Assembly (NCBI GenBank): GCA_002476495.1
Contig: DLKL01000008.1
Span: 1 to 24,083 of the forward strand
DNA: 24,083 bases
Direction of reading: 5' to 3'
DNA from: Lachnospiraceae bacterium UBA7589
GTDB lineage: Bacteria > Bacillota > Clostridia > Lachnospirales > Lachnospiraceae
This document shows positions 1 to 6,834 of this stretch, in pieces; positions within the stretch are counted from its first letter, which is position 1; the number at the start of each line of letters is the position of its first letter. The notes under the pieces were generated by a model. That model made no database searches. It worked only from the letters and a program-made list of their open reading frames with translations, and was not told where the DNA came from. The translations under genes were made by a program, and so were the position numbers.

Positions 1-70
1 TTTGTCAAAGGTTCGTTTTTGAAGTCAAAAAAATAAATCCTTGCGGTATTCACTTTTTTCTTTATGACTA

Positions 71-122
71 CTGTCTCTTGCGACAGCTATTAGAATATAC
101 CACAGTGGTGTTTTAATGTCAA
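71..122 (-). promoter_or_regulatory. Strong sigma-A promoter plus 5'-terminal hairpin for a gene left of the window
   Basis: On the minus strand a consensus -35 TTGACA (122-117) is followed by a 17-nt spacer and -10 TATATT (99-94). The predicted start near 87 places the hairpin CTGTC-GCAAGA-GACAG (86-71) at the very 5' end of the transcript. An A-tract precedes the -35. Two further TTGAC-type hexamers lie downstream at 28-23 and 8-3, which could be tandem promoters as seen upstream of some rRNA operons. The gene itself is outside the window, so its identity is unknown. Confidence 0.6.
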
Positions 123-164
123 CACCTTTTTCAAAGTTTTTTATAAAAGTTTCTATTTTTTTAC

Positions 165-227
165 ACTATATACAATAACAAAAAAGAACCGGAAACATTC
201 CGGATTCTTTTTGCTATTGTATATAGT
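165..227 (-). terminator. Long symmetrical hairpin ending the cvpA operon
   Basis: An inner stem, CCGGAA-ACA-TTCCGG flanked by A5 and T5 runs, forms a standard intrinsic terminator 3' of the cvpA-like gene. It sits inside an outer, perfectly complementary 13-bp pair, ACTATATACAATA (165-177) and TATTGTATATAGT (215-227). The structure is nearly symmetrical, so it could stop transcription from either side. The outer arms are longer than a terminator needs. Confidence 0.75.
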
Positions 228-246
228 TTTACGTCATTCAGAAGCT

Positions 247-1020
247 TCATCTGAATATCCTCTCTATCAATGGGGTAAATATATTTTTATCGTATATAAA
301 TTTTAGCAGACCACTGCCGTTTATCTGTTTTACCAGATTTTCACCGATTTGTAAATTTGAAATTATCGATATTGCAATAAACAAAAGCCAGGTTACAAGT
401 AAGGCCTCGCAAAAGCCCAGAGCCGCTCCTCCAATCCTGTCTATTCCTCCTATAATAGGCAATTTGCTCACAATTCCTGCCGCAAAATAAATTATATTGG
501 CAATAATAAATATCAACGCAAAAGATATAACAAAGGCAAGAGCGTTAATAATCATATGGGAAATATAACCGGCAAGATATTTGTAAAAATTATCTACTCC
601 CAATTTTTTTCTCATATCATCATTATTATTGGCAATTATGGCATTTGTCATAAATTCCGGCAAATTCATTCCCCGGATGATATCCACCTGTTGGTTTCGT
701 GCAGGCTCCACAGCTAATGTAACATCTGTTATTTCATCTATTACCTTGGAATCTATGTTTTGGGCATCCCCTCCTAAGCTTTCAATTACCCTGGTTTCTG
801 CCACCCTCCTTATCGCCTCATAGGTTTTGTTACTAATTGAATCCTTTATACCTGTCCTGTCGGAAATGAATCCACTCACAAAAGGAGTCAGTATATAAGC
901 GATAAACAAAGCAGTGCTCATAATCACAAGCTTAACTACGGATTTTATCAATCCTCTCTTTAAGCCCAGCATTGTAAATAAAACGAACAGGATTACCACT
1001 AATACAGTCATTATATTCAT
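247..1020 (-). CDS. CvpA-like integral membrane protein
   Basis: This 257-residue protein begins with hydrophobic MTVLVVILFVLFTMLGLKRG, typical of the CvpA (colicin V production) family. Four or so membrane segments are visible: near residues 4-20, 28-48, 150-180 and 200-225. Between segments two and three is a hydrophilic loop of about 100 residues that includes an extracytoplasmic-looking helical part. CvpA homologues are poorly understood and are linked to envelope maintenance. The start at 1020 has a GGAG site upstream. Only 2 nt separate it from the DUF5711-like gene, so the two are surely co-transcribed. It is the last gene of a three-gene envelope operon and is followed by the hairpin at 165-227. 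Family assignment rests on the N-terminal signature and topology. Confidence 0.75.
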   Translation of the reverse strand: MNIMTVLVVILFVLFTMLGLKRGLIKSVVKLVIMSTALFIAYILTPFVSGFISDRTGIKDSISNKTYEAIRRVAETRVIESLGGDAQNIDSKVIDEITDVTLAVEPARNQQVDIIRGMNLPEFMTNAIIANNNDDMRKKLGVDNFYKYLAGYISHMIINALAFVISFALIFIIANIIYFAAGIVSKLPIIGGIDRIGGAALGFCEALLVTWLLFIAISIISNLQIGENLVKQINGSGLLKFIYDKNIFTPLIERIFR

Positions 1021-1022
1021 AT

Positions 1023-2267
1023 CTATTCTCCTTTGCCTTCTTCGTTACCATTTTCCATTCCGTCAGGCTTAAGCTTTATTATTTCCGTACTATCAGGATA
1101 TACCACAACATATTCCAGGCTTTTTGCATTAGGTATTGCGCTTAAAATATCTCCGCCGAGCTTCCCGTCAAACTTTGTACTGGCATTCAGCCTGTATATC
1201 TGCAGTCTGTTTCCACCATATATAATTATTTCCTTAGGTGCCGCATAAATATCGGTATATTCAAAATCTATATTTTCAGTGAGCTTCTGTTTCCCTTGCA
1301 AGTCATATGCAACAAGCCTGTATGAGGTATTATCGTCCTCTTTCTTTTCCACAATTCCAATATAATCTTCATTATAAAAAATGCTTCTTACTTCATTATC
1401 CAGGTCAATTGCTGCTTTTTCCGCAGGTTTTTCCTTCATGGAATATATAGTTATGCTTTCTGTACCAAAGGCAACAACCGTATCATTGTCCACAAATTCA
1501 AGTTTTGTTATTATCTCATCATCAAATTTGTATCCCCCTACCATACGATCCGCATTGCTATTTTGTCCCACATCCCCAAAGTTGTATGCCGTAAGAGTAT
1601 TATAAACCGAGGAATTTCCTATGTTAATATAGCTTGTAAAAAGCTTTTCCCCATCATCGGAAATGGATATGTCAATGGGATAACCACTTTTATCAATAGT
1701 AGTTTGTATCTCATATACAGCATCTCCGTTTTTGTCATACAAATTAACATAATTGGTTTCTTCACTTTCCAGCACCACAGCAAAGGCTCCCTGGTCAGCC
1801 ACATCTACATCACATATACTGTACGGCATAGTTGCACTGTTTACAAGGCCATCACTGTTAAATATACATACTACATTTCCGTTAAGATCCGCTACAGCAG
1901 CATAATCTCCACTTGCAACTGCTATGGGCATCTTCATGTCAATGCCTGCTGTCCACACAGTATTTCCGTTTGCATCTATATAAGATACTCCATCCGGTGT
2001 ATATTTGAGTAAATTGGCACTGAAGCTAATATAATTAGCCGTATTTTCATAGTTAGTTTCATTCAAAGCTATAACTTTATAACCTTTGTATCTTCTGTGG
2101 CACACATAATAAATAAACCCGGTGAGAATTGCTATAAAAATTATAAGCATAATAAGCATTATTTTTTTTTGCTTTCTGCCCGCCTGTCCTGCTTTTGCAT
2201 TATTTTCCCTCGCTTCCTCAGGTCCGTTCACATATATTACATTGTCATTACTGTTTTTCTTTCTCAT
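1023..2267 (-). CDS. DUF5711-like membrane-anchored beta-propeller protein
   Basis: This 414-residue protein has a short basic cytoplasmic N-terminus, one transmembrane segment at about residues 33-54 (IMLIMLIIFIAILTGFIYYV), and a large extracytoplasmic domain. The domain contains repeated beta-strand units of the type 'YIDANGNTVW', 'AAVADLNGNVVCIFN', 'VNLYDKNGDAVYE' and 'LVAYDLQGKQ', spaced about 40 residues apart, which looks like a WD40/PQQ-type propeller. I recognise it as resembling the DUF5711 family of clostridia, whose function is unknown. A start at 2291 (TTG) is possible. The ATG at 2267 has a GGAG at 2281-2278, so I prefer it. A possible internal promoter -10 (TATAAT, 2308-2303) lies in the 72-nt gap upstream. 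The C-terminus is acidic and low-complexity. Confidence 0.65.
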   Translation of the reverse strand: MRKKNSNDNVIYVNGPEEARENNAKAGQAGRKQKKIMLIMLIIFIAILTGFIYYVCHRRYKGYKVIALNETNYENTANYISFSANLLKYTPDGVSYIDANGNTVWTAGIDMKMPIAVASGDYAAVADLNGNVVCIFNSDGLVNSATMPYSICDVDVADQGAFAVVLESEETNYVNLYDKNGDAVYEIQTTIDKSGYPIDISISDDGEKLFTSYINIGNSSVYNTLTAYNFGDVGQNSNADRMVGGYKFDDEIITKLEFVDNDTVVAFGTESITIYSMKEKPAEKAAIDLDNEVRSIFYNEDYIGIVEKKEDDNTSYRLVAYDLQGKQKLTENIDFEYTDIYAAPKEIIIYGGNRLQIYRLNASTKFDGKLGGDILSAIPNAKSLEYVVVYPDSTEIIKLKPDGMENGNEEGKGE

Positions 2268-2339
2268 TGCATATTTTCTCCAGTGTAACAAAATTTGGAT
2301 TAATTATATCATTTTTGTTTCTAAGAATCTATGATAATT

Positions 2340-3638
2340 TTATTCTCCTATTGATATCGATGGTAATATTATTCTATCTCCTTCATATATTCTGTCATCT
2401 ACATCCATATTGTTTGCCTCAGCAATATCCCCTGCATATATAACAGAGCCATAATTATCAAGTGCAATAGAGCTTAACGTATCTCCATATTTAATATCAT
2501 AATATGTAGGATTTCCATTTGTTATTGTAGGAAGATACTGTTCGGTAGTTATCGCTTCACTGCTTTCACTGTCTATACCGGTTTGCCCATCCTCAGTGGT
2601 ATTAGTTTCATTCTTTTCATCCTCATCTATAACAGCCTGCTCACTGTTCTCAGTATTTTCTTCCTCCGGCTGTGTATCGGTACTATTTTCAATATACCGG
2701 TCTGTTTTATCCTGTGTATTCTGTATGTAATCATTATCGTTCATGGTTTCGAGAATATCCTCGGTTGTTATATCAGCCGTAAGCTCAAGCCTGTTAATTG
2801 ACACCTCCATTTCCTTCATTTTATCATAATTACTTACCACAGTAATTCCCATAGCAAGCATCGCAAGCACTACAAAGGAGCTGGCTACATATATCAGATT
2901 AACTCCACCCTGCTTTGTTCCCTGAACTCTGTTATTCTTTTCACGGTAATTTTTTATAAGCTCTTCATCTTTTCTATGTATTTCTGTATTTTCTTCTTCT
3001 CCCACACCTCCCTTTTGCTTTATGATGTAGTTCTGCATCGCTTCATTTTTTGAATAATATATATAGTATCCTTTTTGCTTTATCATCTGACCATGCTCAT
3101 ACATATAAAATGCATCATCAGCCTCCAGAGAATCCGTTACATATAGCACCTTGTCCCGGCCGGGAAAATTATCAATATGCATCTTTTCTATTTTGTCGTT
3201 TATAGCGGTGGAAAATCCCATTCTTGACAAAAACCATCCCACCACCGACAAGTCAGGGAAAAATTCTTTTACCTGATCATATATCTGAGTCCACGCCTCT
3301 TTGGTAAACTGGCTTTCATCCATATCAAACTCAAGATTCTGCGCCTCTACCGCACCACTTATAAATAAAACATTCCCCACATCCGATTGCTTTTGTTCTC
3401 CCAGAAGGATAGCTCCCCTGGCCCTTGTGCTGCCAGGTCTTGAAATATAATTCAAATATGTAACTACGTAATCTTCAATATATATTCTCTTTCCCGCTTC
3501 CGGAGTTCCTATCTGCCTGATATTCTTAGGCAGTCTGGTTCCAATGTTTTCTCTCTTGACTTCTGTTGCATCTTTTTTTATATTTTCTTCCTTAGTATCA
3601 GCATTTTCTTTGTTTTTATCATAGATAACCTCTATCAT
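2340..3638 (-). CDS. LysM protein with degenerate MPN/JAMM-like domain
   Basis: This 432-residue protein has a charged N-terminus (1-50), then a domain (about 52-195) that resembles an MPN/JAB fold: a helix, 'ARGAILLGEQ' (73-82), beta strands, and 'LSVVGWFLSRMGFS' (130-143). In active JAMM enzymes that last motif reads GW-x-H-S/T-H followed by S-x2-D. Here both His positions are Leu137 and Arg139, so zinc binding is not expected. A transmembrane segment follows at about 246-268, then an acidic Thr/Glu/Asn-rich linker (about 290-375). A C-terminal LysM domain (379-428: 'YGDTLSSIALDNYG ... IYEGDRIILPS') should bind peptidoglycan. So the MPN-like part is predicted cytoplasmic and LysM outside. 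It is the first gene of the operon with the DUF5711-like and CvpA-like genes. The LysM call is firm; the MPN call is pattern recognition. Confidence 0.7.
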   Translation of the reverse strand: MIEVIYDKNKENADTKEENIKKDATEVKRENIGTRLPKNIRQIGTPEAGKRIYIEDYVVTYLNYISRPGSTRARGAILLGEQKQSDVGNVLFISGAVEAQNLEFDMDESQFTKEAWTQIYDQVKEFFPDLSVVGWFLSRMGFSTAINDKIEKMHIDNFPGRDKVLYVTDSLEADDAFYMYEHGQMIKQKGYYIYYSKNEAMQNYIIKQKGGVGEEENTEIHRKDEELIKNYREKNNRVQGTKQGGVNLIYVASSFVVLAMLAMGITVVSNYDKMKEMEVSINRLELTADITTEDILETMNDNDYIQNTQDKTDRYIENSTDTQPEEENTENSEQAVIDEDEKNETNTTEDGQTGIDSESSEAITTEQYLPTITNGNPTYYDIKYGDTLSSIALDNYGSVIYAGDIAEANNMDVDDRIYEGDRIILPSISIGE

Positions 3639-3761
3639 ACCCTTCCACCTTTCCTAGTTTAATGCCAATACAGCTATCAAAAGAATAACACCGTCAGGAT
3701 AAGGTTTTCAGTCTAATTTTGTCAGCATATCATGTTTTTTTTACGCAATATATCACCTTTT

Positions 3762-3767
3762 ATTATA
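3762..3767 (-). promoter_or_regulatory. Putative -10 of the LysM-DUF5711-cvpA operon
   Basis: A perfect TATAAT lies on the minus strand about 125 nt before the LysM gene. The -35 position 17 nt upstream (TATATT) is poor, so this is a weak call. The surrounding 3639-3862 spacer is AT-rich and holds no gene that I can see. Confidence 0.35.
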
Positions 3768-3862
3768 CTATTTGACATAATAGAAATATAAAGTTTATTT
3801 TAACCACAACTTGTTAATACTTATTGCATAAATTTATATTAACGAAACAAAACGAGGTTAAA

Positions 3863-4438
3863 ATGAAGAATTTATTATCCAAAAAATGTGAAACCTATTA
3901 TTTTGATACAATCAATGATTTCTCCGGTCAGGAATTGAATGATTGCATTATTAAATATATGACAAAGGCAGATATAAATAATCGAACTCCCGTAATTTTA
4001 TGCATAGGCACAGACAGAGCTACAGGAGACTGTCTTGGTCCACTTGTCGGTGAGGAAATGGTTAATTTTTCCAGCAGATATCGGGTATTCGGAACTCTCC
4101 AGTCTCCGGTACATGCCCTGAATATAAGAGAAGCTATCAACCACATTAACACTTATATTAAAAATCCCTTTATCATAGCCGTAGATGCCTCTCTGGGTGA
4201 CAGTTCACATATTGGTTGTGTTACGGTAAGCAATTGCCCTATTTTACCCGGAAAGGGTGTAAACAAAAAATTACCGGCAATAGGTGATATCTCTATTACC
4301 GGCATAGTAAACACCTCCGGAGGCAGCCCCGGACTGCTTCATAGCACACGATTATATACTGTAATGCAGCTTGCCTGCCATATATCTGATGCGCTCAAAT
4401 ATTCAATCAGTTACTTGGAGGATTTCTGTCCTCTGTAA
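3863..4438 (+). CDS. yyaC: YyaC-like spore protease (DUF1256)
   Basis: The 191-residue protein matches the YyaC/DUF1256 family, which is related to the germination protease GPR that degrades small acid-soluble proteins. Recognisable blocks are 'VILCIGTDRATGDCLGPLVG', 'VFGTLQSPVHALN', 'IIAVDASLG' and the GPR-like 'GDISITGIVNTSGG'. The aspartates of the first and third blocks are the likely catalytic or structural acids. The reading frame is open from an ATG at 3824, but GAGG at 3854-3857 sits 5 nt before the ATG at 3863, so I use that start. It is a lone plus-strand gene, divergent from the LysM operon. Its last 28 nt overlap the convergent coiled-coil gene with no terminator between. Expression is probably forespore-specific by family knowledge, but I did not find a convincing sporulation promoter. 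Confidence 0.85.
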   Translation: MKNLLSKKCETYYFDTINDFSGQELNDCIIKYMTKADINNRTPVILCIGTDRATGDCLGPLVGEEMVNFSSRYRVFGTLQSPVHALNIREAINHINTYIKNPFIIAVDASLGDSSHIGCVTVSNCPILPGKGVNKKLPAIGDISITGIVNTSGGSPGLLHSTRLYTVMQLACHISDALKYSISYLEDFCPL

Positions 4439-5538
4439 AGACTTATGGCCTCTGACACTGTCTCGGCTTCTCCGTCAGCCATAAGGGCAAGGATATCATT
4501 AAGTTTATCCTGCTTACACATATCCTCACCTATAAAGGATGCATAATCCTTAGTTATCTGAAGCACCTTGTCTGAGTACTTTTTTTCCATCTTGGAAATA
4601 CTGTTTTCCAGTTCCTTTTTCTCCGCCTTCATATCTTCTACGGTCTGAAGGCGCCTTCCATTTATTTCATCAATAATGACCTGAGTGGTTTTATCCTCAA
4701 ATTCCTTCAAGGCTTCTTTTTTTTCATTGCTTATATCGTCTGCTTCACTGTCAAGATTTGCCATTTTTTCGTCATAGGAGCCAAGATTGTATATACTCTC
4801 ATCCTTGTCCTTATTAATGGAATTTTTTATAGCATCCGCCTGGCGTTTATTTGCCTTTATCTTATCTCTTATGCTTCTGGTCTGTTTTATTATATCTCCA
4901 TGTCTTACCTTGGTTGAATTAAATATAAGGAAATATATAAGGAGCTGAAGCACCACAAGTATTGCAATTACAAGCACTACCCAGAAAGCAACATTAACAT
5001 TTTCCTTTCCTGACAAAACAAACTTGTTAAAGAAAAAGCCTAAGCCTCCCGGTATTCCCGCAAAATATATGGCGAAGCAAATAAGCATTGCAAATATCTC
5101 CCCTATACCTCTGGGATTAAACATCAGAAAATAAAGCTTGGCAGAGCAAAATCCGGGAACCTTATTTTTCTTAAGCAGTGTTTTCATTTCAACTTCCAAA
5201 GCACGGTTTTCCTCTGTTATATGTTTTGTTTCTTCCTCTATCCGTTGGTTCATCCGCTGATTTTTCTTTTTGTCTCTTTTACTTGCCACCTTTTTCTTTC
5301 TTGCCCTGTTGTCATCCAGTCTTTCATCAAAGGTCGACGTGATTTCCTGTTTCCTTTTCTTTATTGTTGTGGCAATCTCATCAGCTATGGACTTTTCTTC
5401 GGAAGCCAGACCTCTGGTAAGCTTCTTCTGACAAGCCTTCATCCTTTCAAGCTCAGTTGCCATATTATCCCTCTTTACAACCTCATCCCTGACCTGAAGA
5501 ATGAAGTCCGCTTTTTCATTGAATAAATTTTCAGGCAT
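4411..5538 (-). CDS. Coiled-coil membrane protein of unknown function
   Basis: I do not recognise this 375-residue protein. Residues about 10-122 and 212-345 are highly charged, Lys/Glu-rich heptad-like helices predicted to form coiled coils. Between them lie two or three membrane segments (about 145-172 and 183-206) around 'PRGIGEIFAMLICF'. With a membrane hairpin in the middle, both coiled coils would face the same side, probably the cytoplasm. The last residues, 'ILALMADGEAETVSEAISLYRG', form a separate amphipathic tail. Start at 5538 is preceded by GGGG at 5550-5547. The gene lies 61 nt after the HD-domain gene and may be in its operon. Its 3' end overlaps yyaC antisense by 28 nt. The architecture echoes the membrane-plus-coiled-coil second half of the phosphoesterase-like protein at 20164-21864. 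Confidence 0.6.
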   Translation of the reverse strand: MPENLFNEKADFILQVRDEVVKRDNMATELERMKACQKKLTRGLASEEKSIADEIATTIKKRKQEITSTFDERLDDNRARKKKVASKRDKKKNQRMNQRIEEETKHITEENRALEVEMKTLLKKNKVPGFCSAKLYFLMFNPRGIGEIFAMLICFAIYFAGIPGGLGFFFNKFVLSGKENVNVAFWVVLVIAILVVLQLLIYFLIFNSTKVRHGDIIKQTRSIRDKIKANKRQADAIKNSINKDKDESIYNLGSYDEKMANLDSEADDISNEKKEALKEFEDKTTQVIIDEINGRRLQTVEDMKAEKKELENSISKMEKKYSDKVLQITKDYASFIGEDMCKQDKLNDILALMADGEAETVSEAISLYRGQKSSK

Positions 5539-5579
5539 TATTATATCCCCTTTTGCATAATGTAATTAGTATAGAAAGT

Positions 5580-5608
5580 AAGCGATAATTGGCTTGCAAT
5601 TACCGCTT
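5580..5608 (-). other. Hairpin overlapping the stop codon of the HD-domain gene
   Basis: On the minus strand AAGCGGTAATTG pairs with CAATTATCGCTT (one G-U pair) around a 5-nt loop, 12 bp in all. It covers the stop codon at 5602-5600. The sequence after it (ACTTTC) lacks a U-tract, so it is more likely a processing or attenuation structure than a full terminator. Confidence 0.5.
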
Positions 5609-6691
5609 ATTCATATATTCTTCAAGGCGTTCCTTATCAACCTTAATTCTGTTATCCATAGTCTTCATTATATCAGTTATCTGATATCTTCTGTATACGC
5701 CATTATTGCTGAGATCATATATCATATTGGTAGAAAATCCCAATACAACAGGCCTTAAAACATTATCCTTATTCTCTGATATAACAAGACCCTTCTCCTT
5801 ATTAGTAAGTTCCACACAAACTCCGGGTGTAAGTATCTTAATACTTTTCACAAGAGCACCTACTATTTCCTCATCAAACTCGTCCTTATTAAGCAAAAGA
5901 TATTTGATTGCGGCAATTTCCGAAACGGCATCTTCCCTGAGCTTCATGCAGGTCATAGTATCAAAAAGATTAGCTACTTTAAGTATTTTGGAGCTCTTCA
6001 ATACTTTCCCGTCTACTCGTCCATCCCCGTATTCCATCTTGTGAACCTGGGAAACGATTCTCCTCACTCCACTGTCAATTCCCATCTCAGGTCTAAGCAG
6101 ACCAAGACCATCGCTTTGAAATTTTTTTACTATTATAAGGTCATTAGCATCATAGTCATCATATTTATCTTTAACCTTCCCGGGAAGCAGAAGTTTTCCA
6201 ATATCATGCAACAAAGCTGCTGTAATAAGTTCCTCCTGTTCCATAGGGGTATAATGCACCTGTGTGGAAATCAGAGCACACAATATAGCCACGTTAATAA
6301 CATGCTTATACGTATAATCTGTAGTGCTCCTCAGATTCTGTGTAAATGCAATCTTATGGTCAAGCCTGCCATAATTTGTAATAATAGCATTGGCAAGTCT
6401 CTTAAGATTAATGGGTTCACGTCCGGCAACTATACTATCCATTTCTTCTCTTATGCTGAAAACAGCCATTGTCTGAAATCTCTCAAAATCCAAATCTTCC
6501 TCAGACATAGGTGGCACAGGCTCTGCAGGTTCCAATATATACAATCCGAGAAGTCCAAAGTTCTTGACACTCTCAATACCTTGCAAAGTCAGCCTGGTAT
6601 TGCGCTCATAAAGTAAAACTCCGGATTTGTTATATATAGGCTTTGCTAAACGCATACCATATTTCAGGTCCTCTACCTTAACAAATATCAT
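5600..6691 (-). CDS. HD-domain protein of the HD-GYP type with degenerate GYP motif
   Basis: This 363-residue cytoplasmic protein starts with the short domain often found before HD-GYP modules ('LKYGMRLAKPIYNKSGVLLYE', residues 9-29). The HD part follows: His130, then 'LLHDIGK' (160-166, His162-Asp163), a later 'QVHKMEYGDGR' (His217) and 'KVANLFDTMT' (238-247). HD-GYP enzymes hydrolyse cyclic di-GMP and normally read HHE..DG-GYP and VAD-FDA. Here the second His, the GYP triplet and the VAD aspartate (Asn241) are missing. Metal coordination may still be partly possible, but the substrate may differ or the protein may be a binder. AGGAGG at 6704-6699 supports the start. The C-terminal 60 residues look like an extra small beta domain. 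Confidence 0.75.
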   Translation of the reverse strand: MIFVKVEDLKYGMRLAKPIYNKSGVLLYERNTRLTLQGIESVKNFGLLGLYILEPAEPVPPMSEEDLDFERFQTMAVFSIREEMDSIVAGREPINLKRLANAIITNYGRLDHKIAFTQNLRSTTDYTYKHVINVAILCALISTQVHYTPMEQEELITAALLHDIGKLLLPGKVKDKYDDYDANDLIIVKKFQSDGLGLLRPEMGIDSGVRRIVSQVHKMEYGDGRVDGKVLKSSKILKVANLFDTMTCMKLREDAVSEIAAIKYLLLNKDEFDEEIVGALVKSIKILTPGVCVELTNKEKGLVISENKDNVLRPVVLGFSTNMIYDLSNNGVYRRYQITDIMKTMDNRIKVDKERLEEYMNKR

Positions 6692-6728
6692 CCTGTAACC
6701 TCCTTAAAACCTCAACATACATAGGTCT

Positions 6729-6757
6729 ATTTTAACACAAGAAATTTCATATTACAA
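6729..6757 (-). promoter_or_regulatory. Sigma-A-like promoter of the HD-domain gene
   Basis: TTGTAA (6757-6752), a 17-nt spacer and TAAAAT (6734-6729) on the minus strand give a short leader of about 30 nt before the start at 6691. leuA ends upstream at 6835 with no clear U-rich terminator between, so read-through from leuA is also possible. Confidence 0.55.
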
Positions 6758-6834
6758 CATTAAAACTCAATTTGTTTCGTGCACCATCTGTTTCCCGGCT
6801 TATATTGGATTATCTCACATGAATAATCTTGAAA

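Noticed and set aside
1563..2012. 149-codon plus-strand frame opposite the DUF5711-like gene
   Set aside because: It is antisense to a better-supported gene, has no ribosome site, and its composition is rich in Ile/Tyr/Ser/Cys as expected of a shadow frame.
3824..3862. Longer start for yyaC at 3824
   Set aside because: No ribosome site precedes it, while GAGG lies 5 nt before the ATG at 3863.
4442..4485. Inverted repeat CTTATGGC/GCCATAAG just after yyaC as a terminator
   Set aside because: The 28-nt loop is long, no T-run follows, and it is inside the coding sequence of the convergent gene.
6041..6616. 191-codon plus-strand frame opposite the HD-domain gene
   Set aside because: It lies fully within a gene with clear motifs and has no family signature or ribosome site.
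6775..6834. Weak GATTAT/ATAATC hairpin after leuA as a terminator
   Set aside because: The stem is only 6 bp and no U-tract follows.
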